Origin: Kryptolebias marmoratus
Lineage: Eukaryota > Chordata > Actinopteri > Cyprinodontiformes > Rivulidae
Assembly: GCF_001649575.2 (NCBI RefSeq)
Contig: NC_051449.1
Location: 16,419,458 to 16,483,457 of the forward strand
Direction: 5' to 3'
DNA: 64,000 nt
Shown: positions 28,480 to 64,000 of the stretch, piece after piece
Position numbering within the stretch: position 1 is the first letter of the stretch
Layout: every line of letters begins with the position of its first letter
The notes under the pieces: model-generated
What the model was told of the DNA's origin: nothing
The model's database searches: none
What the model saw: the letters and a program-made list of their open reading frames with translations, nothing else
Position numbers and translations under genes: made by a program

Positions 28480-28660
28480 TCTCTTCCCATAGACTCTACA
28501 TTGGACCGATCCTCCTGTTTGTCTGTGTCTCCTTCCTGTCCTCTCAACCCCCAGCCAGTCAAAGCAGATGGCTGCCCATCCGGATCCTGGCTCTGCTGGA
28601 GGTTTCTTCCTGTTTAAAGGAAGTCGTTTTATTTCCACTGTCGCAAATGGTAGGCTTTTG
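28480..28660 (+). repeat. Dispersed fish repeat fragment
   Basis: The words 'cccccagccagtcaaagcagatggctgccc' and 'ctggctctgctggaggtttcttcctg', followed by 'ttccactgtcgc', belong to a repeat that I recall recurring in many teleost genomes, often in introns and UTRs. I cannot name the family or its true ends from this window. It lies in the intergenic interval between the xrn1 and col15a1 3' ends. Confidence 0.5.
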
Positions 28661-28894
28661 ATTCTCTCTGAGAGGTTTTGGGCCCAGAAAATGTGCTTCA
28701 TTCAGCCGCACACACATACACTTAGAGGGGAGAAAAGGAACAACATCACTCACCTTTATCCTTACTGAGAAAGTAGCTGACAGGCTACAGCTTAAAATTG
28801 ATATTTTCTTTAATATCTAACACTTTTTCAAATTATAAATTTATTACAGCTCAGTAATACCAATAAAGACATTAAAAGGAGGCCACTTTAAAAA

Positions 28895-29681
28895 AACACA
28901 CAATAAGACACTTTATTTAGTGAGCACCAGTAAGTCAGTACATCCTTTTTTTAATCTTTTTCTTAAGAAAGTCAAGTTTTGTTTGAACAATAAAAATTAT
29001 AAGCAAACAGAAAAAAAAATCTACCTTTCAGAACATTTGAATCAAAGTGTGATTAGAATAATCCTCATTCAGTGTACTTCATAGAATCAAAACTGCTTCT
29101 ACAAAAATAAAAAAAAGGCCAAGAACAAACATATATGTACACGCTCCAACTTGATACAGAAACAGCTGAATGTTAATCTGCTATGATCACCCACTACAGT
29201 ATAAATTATTTCAGTTCTAGTTCTAGTGCTGTGAAGCAGACGTGTTAAGGGTGAAACTACTGGGACAAATGGAAACTAGCTACAACTTCGCAATTTTCCA
29301 TAGGTGATGGCGGCTTTCTGTGAAGAGGCGCCAAACTATGACTTTCCGCCTAAAATCCGAGTCGGAAGAACTTGCTTGCTGTCAAACATTAGTTTGAAAA
29401 CCTCGGGAAACCTAAACCGGCGTGACGCGTGCAGTGCGTGAACACCTCGTGCTCAAATACTCCTGCAGATACTAGAACTAACTGATAAATAGACGTGGAC
29501 GGACGTGTGGCGAGAGTATGAGCTGCCATCTTGCGCCTGCATTCGGCTAAACTAAACATTAAAGGGCAAACGCTAAAAAAAAAAGAAACGTGTGCATGTT
29601 CTTTTGTGTTTTATGTGCCTACGTGTGCTCCCCAAACATGCCTCTGTTTTTCACTTTCAACATGCCTGCATGTGTGTTAAT

Positions 29682-29727
<46 letters not shown>

Positions 29728-29734
29728 TGTCTCT
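28895..29734 (-). other. col15a1: col15a1 3' UTR with poly(A) signal
   Basis: On the minus strand this follows the TGA at 29735-29737. A canonical AATAAA (plus-strand TTTATT) lies at 28912-28917 and is the most likely end of the transcript. A long (TG)n/(CA)n microsatellite at about 29684-29726 starts only nine bases after the stop codon. The UTR extent is inferred. Confidence 0.5.
29684..29726. repeat. (TG)n dinucleotide microsatellite
   Basis: This is an uninterrupted TG/GT run of about 43 bp, just beyond the col15a1 stop codon and within its 3' UTR. The chance ORFs covering it (29590-30049) translate the repeat into Cys-Val runs and are not genes. Confidence 0.95.
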
Positions 29735-56311
<26,577 letters not shown>

Positions 56312-58125
56312 CTTGGTGGACGGAGCTGATCTTCTCCAATCGGTCTCTGTGAAAAACACTAAACCTGTGCAAACAAAGAAGCCAAGCAGGACCTGTTTTC
56401 CATCTGCAGCAGGTCACTTGCACATGAAGAGTCCTTCAGAGTGTGAAAGTCCAGGAGATGAAATAGCATAAAAAAAAAAAATCAGGAGCAACAACTTGGC
56501 CTCTTAATCCCTCTCTCTCTCGTTTCTTGTCCTTTCTCTTCTCGTCCTCCCCTCTTCATAATGACCTCCTTCTCGCCTGCAATCCTCTGTAACTCCCTGA
56601 GGTCTCCACACACACACCTCCGCACTCCTTTCCCCCTGTGGATTTAACCTGTTGACTCCTCTAGAGGGGGCACGACCACAGCTATTTTGATCTCTTCCCC
56701 TTTTTTTGTTCTCAGACTGAAGGATTAGTCTGACAGGTGACATACTGAAATGAAAGCAACTTAAGATTCTCACCATAATTTGTCCAATTAGAGTCAAATG
56801 TAGTTATTGTTAAAAAGCAAATTTCAACTAATTACTCTCAGTTATAACAACTGCGATAACTATTTTTATGTAAGCCAGCATTAATCCTTTGCTGTAGTGT
56901 TAGGAATGTATTATTATCAGCCTTTTGTCTACAAGTTTTTTCTTTAGCAATGCATGTGTTGATTACAATCTTCTGACTGAAATCTTTTCCAAAGGAGAGG
57001 CCCTTTGCAATAAAATGCTTCACTGCTCTTCTTTAAGGCAGATAATGACACTGACAGACAACAAAAATTAGCGATGGACTTCATCACTTCCATTTAACGT
57101 TTTTTTCCCCCCACTCGATTGAATGGAAGCATAACCATCGTGTGGCTCGTCTCTCTGTTGAACCTCGCTGATCCCAGTGCAGGCACAGGGGCCCCACACT
57201 GATGATGACAAAGACATGCTTGTTCCGCTGTATTGTGCGTCTCTAAATGTTTGGTAAGGTCAAGCACGAGCGCCGGGGCGTTGCAGAAGGTTTGCCATCA
57301 GATGGCAGTGCTGTGCTGCTGTGCTGCAGGTTTATTTTGGCTCATTTACAGAAACGCTTCTAGACAGAATTTATACATAAATACACCTGCAAGTGGAACG
57401 CAGAACAAAGATGACCACCAAATCTCTCATCTGTAAAAGTCAGTTGTCTTTGTTCAGATTTAATGTTCTTTCAAACATTGGCAGTGTTACAATCTAGCAG
57501 ACACGCTATCTGTAAAATGAACGAATCAGTTACAACAGCTAATGATCACAAAGATGAAAATATGATTTATTTTAGATTAAACTTTAAGTGTTCTTTGTTT
57601 GATGGCACATATAATGTTGGAACTGGTGTTTCTAAACTGTAGTGAAGCTACATTCTGACCCAGCCTGGTCTCGTAGCATTTTGCAACCTTTCTTTCAAGC
57701 TAAACAAACATGAAAAGTGACAAACCTACAAGCTTTAAATAAGGGCTGCATTCCACTTAGAGGAAAGTCTACAGAGCAGCCACTTTGCAAAGCTGCAGAA
57801 GTGGAATGCAGCCCTCAGTAATACACTTGCGCTTTCTATTGTTTGCCGCAATAGGTTGGGATAAAAACCAAGTGTCCTGGTTCATAGTTTTGTCTCATTC
57901 TACCGCTGGGTTTTTGTAACGCAAAAGCATCAATATTTTTCATTGTTAAAGCTCATAATATCTGTGTTTGGGATGATTTCACAAAATCCTGTGTATTTCT
58001 GAATGCTAGTACTTTCATATCTTTGTACACAAACTCCACAAGTCAGCAAATTACTTTATGTGACAATTTATTTATCGCCTGCCATTAAAAGCCAAAGGAT
58101 GATTATATCTTTGCTCACGTCTGTG
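56312..58125. other. Upstream of col15a1, no gene recognised
   Basis: This should contain the col15a1 5' UTR and promoter. The in-frame upstream Met at 56359 and a poly-A run at about 56471-56481 are the only landmarks. No TATA box could be placed confidently, and the first exon could start further upstream. The short ORFs at 57233-57436 and 58003-58209 are not recognisable. Confidence 0.45.
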
Positions 58126-58129
58126 TGTA

Positions 58130-58560
58130 CAGGTGATTGTTTCTCTGTACCTTTATCACAATACCTCATGAACCACTGGACAGATTGTAACGAACCTCTC
58201 AGAAAGTAATCATTGAATATACATCTACAACTCTTAAACATTTGGAGTCAACTTGATTCAAGATGGACACTATATAAATAACAATATATGCAATCTCACA
58301 CATTTTCACTCACAACATGTGTTGGCAAAGACTCCCAGCTACTACTACACCAAATCTGAGCTCAGTATCCCAAGTTGACTGAAGTTCAGCCATTTTTGTG
58401 TTTTCTAAGATCAGTCAGCCGGGCCGGACATCTTGGTTGGACCGAATCCAAAAAGTAATCAGTTGTAGATGTACATACAATACCTTTCTGAAAGTTGAAT
58501 CAAAATCTGTCCAGGTGATCATGAGATATTTTGCTAATATGAGAGACAGTAGCAGAAACA
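58130..58560. repeat. Palindromic-family dispersed repeat, copy 4 (most complete)
   Basis: The left half (about 58150-58265: 'ctcatgaaccactggacagattgtaacgaacctctcagaaagtaatcattgaatatacatctacaac') is the inverted counterpart of the right half (about 58420-58545: 'gtagatgtacatacaatacctttctgaaagttgaatcaaaatctgtccaggtgatcatgagatat'). The centre contains 'actactacaccaaatctgagctcagta'. This fixes the family as a roughly 400-bp foldback element without coding capacity. Confidence 0.8.
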
Positions 58561-58882
58561 TTTCAGCCACCTTTGGTCCTTCAGTGTGGCGGGCAATAAA
58601 ATCTTGCATCAAGCATCAAACAAAAGCTCTCTTTGAAATCATTGCTATAAAATCTGAAATTACAAATGTTATTTTAATGATTAAAAAAACAAATGTACAT
58701 GAGTCCATTTAAGGAATGATATATTACTAGATCAAATAAACATCCATCATTTCAGAACAGTAGAATTAAAAATATCAATAAATAATCGACTCTGAGTTCA
58801 AGCTCCGGGACTAAATCTATTTATCCACCAACTCATTGTTATATTGTATTAGATAATCTGATTGGTCAGAAATAAATATCAC

Positions 58883-60175
58883 CAGTGGTGGGCCGTCAGG
58901 GCCTGCAAGGCCTTCTCTGCTGGCCTAACAAATATCTGAATAATTATTATTCAGATATTTGTTATTCAATAATAATTCCAAATGGTCGGTCTGCTTCCTT
59001 TCATAGCCTTTCCCTTGGTTGCGCTATTTCCAGGCATGGATTTTTATATTAAAGCATTCAACCAATCACATTTCAGCAATCATTTGTTGCCAGGGTCAAA
59101 GAAATCTGCCTGGAGGCCTTCACAATCAGTTCTGCGGGCCCTGTAGTATAAAATAAGTGTCAACCAAGCTGTTTCTTCAACCAATCAGATATTGAGTTGG
59201 CTACACCAGGGCCCTCTAGCAGGCGTACGGTGACGTCAGCACATTCGTACTCTTTGATTGGATAGTCAGAGAGCGTACTAGCCAGACCTAGCAAACCGTA
59301 TTTGTGAGCTGCACGAGCAAAAATATATAGTTGTGTTGATTTGATCGCTGTTTTGTCAACCCAAAATGGCTGAAGGAGGAGAAGAAATGGATTTGGTTGC
59401 AGATTTATTATCAAAGCCATTTTCAAGACGGACTTTTCAAGAAAAGCTGGACATCATTAAGAAAGGTCGGTCAACTCCGACCTTATGCGAAACTTATGCC
59501 AGAAATACGACAGGGCAGGCTCGACTTTCAGCATTAGCTTCGATGGCCATAGAAAAGGACTTCTTGATGGAACTGAAACGCACGGCTAATCTGTACGACA
59601 GAGTAATTGAAGTATTCTTGAGGAAAGAAAGGAGGATGGATTTTGTGTTCAAGTAAAGACATTTTTGGTGAGTGAAATGTTGCTATTTTATATTTTATAA
59701 ATGATGGTATGGGGTGGGTTGTGCGAGCGCCCTGTGTATAGAGCCTACAGTCCTCGCTGCAAGCAGCCCCAGTTTAAATCCCCGCGTCGGACGGCCCTTT
59801 ACTGCGTGTCATTTTCTCTATCTCTAATTCCGGTTTCCTGTCTCTCTTCATCTGTCCTGTCCAGTAAAAGGCATAAAAACCCCCCCCCCCAAAAAAAAAG
59901 CTTTAAAAATAAATAAACAATATTACAATTTTATGAGGTTGTTAATAATGCTTTTTTTTACGTGTGTCGTAGCTGAAGCTGCAGTAGGAGATTTGTGCAC
60001 CCCGGGTTTGTTTATTCTGGCTAAACGAGTTATCTATCTGCGATGCAACAACTCCTGATACTGCATTTCTGCATAAAAAGATGTTTTTTATAGCCTTGAA
60101 ATTGTTATTGAGGGTGGATTGATTCAGACGGAGCTCTACTGAAGGCCTAGGTGTGAATTGCACGGCCCGCCACTG
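58883..60175. mobile_element. Non-autonomous hAT transposon with intact ends and 8-bp duplication
   Basis: The element starts CAGTGGTGGGCCGT and ends ACGGCCCGCCACTG, giving terminal inverted repeats of about 14 bp with one mismatch. Both sides carry the duplication AATATCAC (58875-58882 and 60176-60183). Eight-bp duplications and CAG..CTG-type ends are diagnostic of hAT elements. The 1293-bp copy encloses a shortened transposase frame and a perfect internal palindrome near 58928-58965. The perfect duplication suggests relatively recent insertion. Confidence 0.92.
59366..59656 (+). pseudogene. Internally deleted hAT transposase (N- and C-terminal ends fused in frame)
   Basis: The 96-codon frame opens MAEGGEEMDLVADLLSKPF and SRRTFQEKLDIIKKGR, the N-terminus of fish hAT transposases often annotated as zinc-finger MYM-type 1-like. 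After about 45 residues it jumps to the C-terminal end (LSALASMAIEKDFL...YDRVIEVFLRKERRMDFVFK). The zinc finger, RNase H-like catalytic core and most of the dimerisation domain are absent, so it cannot be a functional transposase. It lies within the terminal repeats at 58883-60175. Whether a protein is made is unknown. Confidence 0.85.
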
Positions 60176-60183
60176 AATATCAC

Positions 60184-62685
60184 TACACAGCTGATATTTG
60201 AGTTTTAAAAATTAACCAGTCCACAAAATTACTCCTTTTCAAAGCACTGAAAAAACGTAAGTGCTGTCAGGCTTTATGAGTAAAATATGTTGGTTGACTT
60301 GATCAAGAATCTTCATGAAAAGCAGCAAATGTGGTTGTAATCTTATAATGTCATCAAAAGAAATCCACCAATTTCTCACTCATTCTCAGTGTTTTCACTT
60401 CCTCTCTTTTTCCCCCACACAAGGTGACCCTCTGGATTCCAAAAGCAGTACCCCTGTCTCCCATCACCTTTCGTTCCTATGCTGCTCTACCTAGCAACCC
60501 TCTAACAATAAACTCTAATTGGTTTACTGTCACAGCCAATCTCACAGAGGACGATATGAAGTCAACAATACATACTGGGTGCTGGAGTTGGGGGGGGGGG
60601 TCATAAAATCAGGAGTTATGCTTGTGTGAAATTATACCTGAAACTGTAGCAACTGTAAAACACTCCCTAACAATTATTACTTTAAAACCTGAAATCACGA
60701 TTTATGCACGTCATCAAAAATGTGTGTTGTACATGTGAATATCAGGTCAATACCCCAAGTCAATACAAGTAAGAAGAAATACATACAAGCGTGACAAAAA
60801 TGCAGTCTTGTTCCCAAAGCTTACCTCTGCTGCCACCTGGTGGTCAAGATCAGTTGGACAGACATAAAGTCTGACATTCACTGGGTTGAGATTATGTAGC
60901 ATAAAACTACTATGTAAATGTCTTAAAAACCAGAAAGAAAAATGGGAAATGTAGAAGATTTCATATTGGTATAAGTTATTAGTATAACTGCATAGAAAAT
61001 ACCAATCACCACCCAGATGTAAGACAATGACAGCAAATGGAAAGGTTTAGTCTGCTGAAAAATAGGAAATAAAGAAAATCACGAGTGAATGATTGAAGCT
61101 GCAAAAATTTCTGGATTAGGACTTTCTGAACAAGACAAAATTGCTTGTGCAATTCCATTAAAATTAACACTAGTGAGTTAAAATAAAAAATAACAGTATA
61201 AAGTGACACGTGAGCAACACCAACAACAACAAAACATCTAATCAAATTGGCTGTCACATATCTTGCCTCTATGTGTGTGTTCCTGTTTGTGTGTGTGTGT
61301 GTGAATGCACGAGTACATTGCCAAATAGAGCGAAAGAAGTTTTGGCTCAGCGACCAGAGTTTTGGGGTTAAAAATAACAGAACTCATTTTGTGACTGCTA
61401 TAGATACCAGCTGAGACTTTTTAAAAGTAACGTTTCTCAAAACAAAACAAAACAAAACTTTTTTTTACTTTCTTTTCAGAATCAAAAAAGCACACCCATG
61501 ACTTAAGACATTTTTAACCAGCTCTGTGTGCAAGTCAGCAGGGCTTCATGTGGTATTTCTCCTTAGTTTGTTTGTGTTTCTGTAGATTTTACCCGAATCT
61601 GTCACGTTTGACTGACACGCTGTCTGAACCAATCCCACACCTACAACTGGGCGGTCTGCGAAGGTTAACAGAGAGGACCTGTTCTCACACTCATTTTCAG
61701 ACTCTCAAACACATTAACACCATGTAGCCACCGGTCAAAGAAGCCTGTGTTACAAAACTGTTTTTTTTTTTTTTAATCCACCTCCCCTCCCTCCATTCAC
61801 CCTTCTTTTCCTGCACCTCCTTCGCTGGACTTGTATTTTATATTTCTGGGCTGCTTTCAGCCAGGGAATGTTGAGCAACATTTAGGAGCGCCTTTTAAAC
61901 TGAAGGGCCAACAAATGCTGCCAGAGACACTAAAAGCTATCATGGGTGCGCGTTAACTTTAATGTCAGGGAATTAATTACCGGTAAAACCCGTTTTTCAA
62001 GCATCAGCAGCACAACTGAGGTAGTTCCCGGCAAACAATTTACAGACCTCGGGAAAGTACTGTAAATGTGAATTTTCCCAGACTGTAATTTACAGCTACA
62101 TCACTGTGGGGCAGCAAAACGTTATGGCTGGAGTCCTGCCACAGTTAGGGTTCAGCGGCTCAGAGTCCCTTCCATTTCATCAAACCTCCTTTGTGTCTAG
62201 GACAGCAGGTGGGAGACCAAAAAAAAAAAAAAATGCCTGGAATGCTTGAGATGATAGTAGATGTGCACAGACATACACACCGACAAGCACCGAAGCGCCC
62301 ATTCTCACACCCTTTGAACCTCCAGTCTCTGCGAAGACAAAGGGGGATTTACCTGCAGGCAAAAGGGGCAGCGTTGCCCAGGAGTGGGTCAGAATCTATC
62401 AGTCTTTATCAGTTCGGTCCTGAAAACAATCAGTTGTCACGGCCAAACCACAGCACCAAGATGGTAATGGACATTTAGGATTATAGTCAATTTTACACAA
62501 ACAACAACACGTAAAGTTACGCTTGATCATTATTTAGTTGACCTAAGCTAAGCCATAATGCAGAAAAATCTTAGTGCACGCCTGCTGCTTTCATAAAATT
62601 TTGTTGAGTTCTTGGCAAAGAAAGTCCACCTTATTAAGTGATCATCAGCAAATGTGAGCGCCTCTGAGAAAAAAATCTAAGTTTT
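60184..62685. other. Non-coding region, no gene recognised
   Basis: AT-rich DNA with a (TG)n-like tract (about 61272-61302), poly-G at 60591-60600, poly-T/A runs and a CT-rich patch (61778-61830). Short ORFs (60424-60606, 61006-61257 minus, 62191-62478) match no family I recognise. No exon-like conserved block was seen. Confidence 0.45.
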
Positions 62686-62689
62686 TGTT

Positions 62690-63130
62690 TAATTGTTGGA
62701 AGCAAAGTTTGTTGGTCATCGGCTATAAGAGCCATAAGGGGGACTCCCAAACAACTGTGAGAAAGTGGAAAACATTCAGGACAGTTTCCATCCGTCCCTG
62801 GAGTGGACGTCCCGACGAGTTCATTGAGAAGTCAGATCACGCAATGCATTAAAAAATAATAATAATTAAAATAATGTTCTTGACAGTAGAATTAGGAAAA
62901 GACTGAACATTTGGAAGGACTCCCTGAAGAAAGCATTTTCTCCCTAAACAGAAAAAACATCATGGCTTGGGTTTATTATGACGTCACGACATCACAGCAA
63001 ATATGCAAACCTCAACATTTCTGAAACAAAGCCACAGGGACAGATGAAACCACAGTTGAAACATATGATAATGCACAACGATATAGCTGCCAAAGAAACA
63101 AACTCATTCCAACTAAAACCACAGGGTAAG
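62690..63130 (+). mobile_element. Degenerate Tc1 transposon (transposase N-terminal half)
   Basis: The order of blocks follows the fish Tc1 transposase gene: 'aactgtgagaaagtggaaaacattc' (helix-turn-helix), 'tggagtggacgtcccgacgagttcattgagaa' (the GRPR-like hook and linker), 'acagtagaattaggaaaagactgaaca', 'ggaaggactccctgaagaaagcattttctccctaaac', and 'acagggacagatgaaaccaca' near the first catalytic Asp. Frames are broken and the terminal repeats are not visible. It is the longest Tc1 remnant in the window. Confidence 0.75.
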
Positions 63131-64000
63131 GATTAAAGTTTGGGCAAGTTCTGCAGCAGCAGGACCTACTGTAAGCATCTTCAGCCACCAGCTTCTCTTC
63201 GCAACAGAATACTTTATGTGTCACCATCTGTCTGTCACGTGAAGCATGTACCTTGTTGCCTTATGTTCAAAAAGCTAATCGTTTTTCTAAAATGTTTACC
63301 TGTAATTAAATATTTCAAGCCTAAAAAGGCGCAACACTGTCTTTCTTTTATGGTCAATAAAAGTCATCCAACATTTGATGTGATTCAATTGCAACTGAAG
63401 TGCTTTATAGTACTTATAATACCAAATACAGCCAATAAACATGGGCAGATTTTAGATGGATTAATGCATATTCTCCCCGTTTAAAAGCACAAAATTCGCT
63501 ACAGAAAAAAAAAAGAAGAAAAACAGGCAGTTGATGTTTTTATTTTAAACAAATTCCCATTGAAATGCTGCTTTAAAACTGCAACATTACAGCAGCTATA
63601 TTTTGTCCATTACGGAACGTGGGCACTCCAATACTGAATTTCAGAAAACACAAAAGCTAAACAGTGTTCCCACAGAATTCACCAGAGATGAGGGCCTCAT
63701 CGGCTACTTCAAGCTTTATCTGATATTACAAAAAATAAAGAGTCGGCCTTTAAAAACATAGTTATATTTTGGGAGCAAATGGCAATGCAAACAAAATAAA
63801 GGAAATGAAGGATTTAGTTTTGTTAAAACTTTCGCAGTCGTTCTGGTTTTGTGACACTTTCATTTCAAGGATGGGAGAAGAGGAGATAATAAGGTGAGCA
63901 AGAGAGAGACAAGAACAGGAAGATTTAGATAAGGTTGAAGAAGATTTAAAAAAGGAGAAAGGTGGGGGAGGGGAGACTGAATGTCAAAAGGTTATCAGAA
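63131..64000. other. Right edge, no gene recognised
   Basis: AT-rich, with a purine-rich (GA/AGG) run at 63870-63990. The ORF at 63140-63484 has no recognisable domain. Nothing here can be assigned. Confidence 0.4.

Noticed and set aside
56338..56359. Upstream in-frame Met as the col15a1 start
   Set aside because: Using it would place 16 mostly polar residues before the hydrophobic signal sequence; the Met at 56311 gives a typical signal peptide. It is not fully excluded.

Overview
The window is vertebrate nuclear DNA, almost certainly from a teleost fish. It holds intron-rich genes with GT-AG junctions, an AT-rich intergenic background, (TG)n microsatellites, and DNA-transposon debris typical of teleosts (Tc1/mariner, hAT, piggyBac-type and palindromic MITEs). 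I cannot name the species. Repeat content suggests a percomorph-like fish, but this is a weak inference. A 740-base run of N (17391-18130) is an assembly gap. Layout: (1) 186-3386, plus strand: the last six coding exons of cop1 (rfwd2), the C-terminal WD40 propeller of the COP1 E3 ubiquitin ligase. Its earlier exons lie off the left edge. (2) 7043-25056, plus strand: a complete xrn1, the cytoplasmic 5'-3' exoribonuclease. I could join 41 coding exons in phase, giving about 1703 residues, with a 3' UTR reaching about 27330. (3) 29735-56311, minus strand: a complete col15a1, the collagen XV alpha-1 chain with a C-terminal endostatin/restin domain. I could join 44 coding exons in phase, giving about 1413 residues. 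(4) 56312-64000: no recognisable gene, but several well-preserved transposon remnants. cop1 and xrn1 lie head-to-tail. xrn1 and col15a1 are convergent, with about 1.5 kb between their poly(A) signals. The three genes do not form a pathway: one works in ubiquitination, one in mRNA decay and one in basement-membrane matrix. Mobile DNA accounts for most of the non-coding structure. Clear cases are a 1293-bp internally deleted hAT element with a perfect 8-bp target duplication (58883-60175), a probable solo LTR with TG..CA ends and a 5-bp duplication (45723-46178), a 360-bp Tc1-type element (47439-47798), a 91-bp piggyBac-like MITE ending in TTAA (55020-55110), a large MITE in an xrn1 intron (about 23566-24268), and a dispersed, internally palindromic repeat family with at least four copies. 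I found no RNA gene, CRISPR array or prokaryotic system. The more unusual points are the palindromic repeat family, the hAT deletion derivative that still carries a fused mini-ORF, an extended N-terminal segment of col15a1, and a non-collagenous col15a1 exon whose alternative frame looks collagenous.
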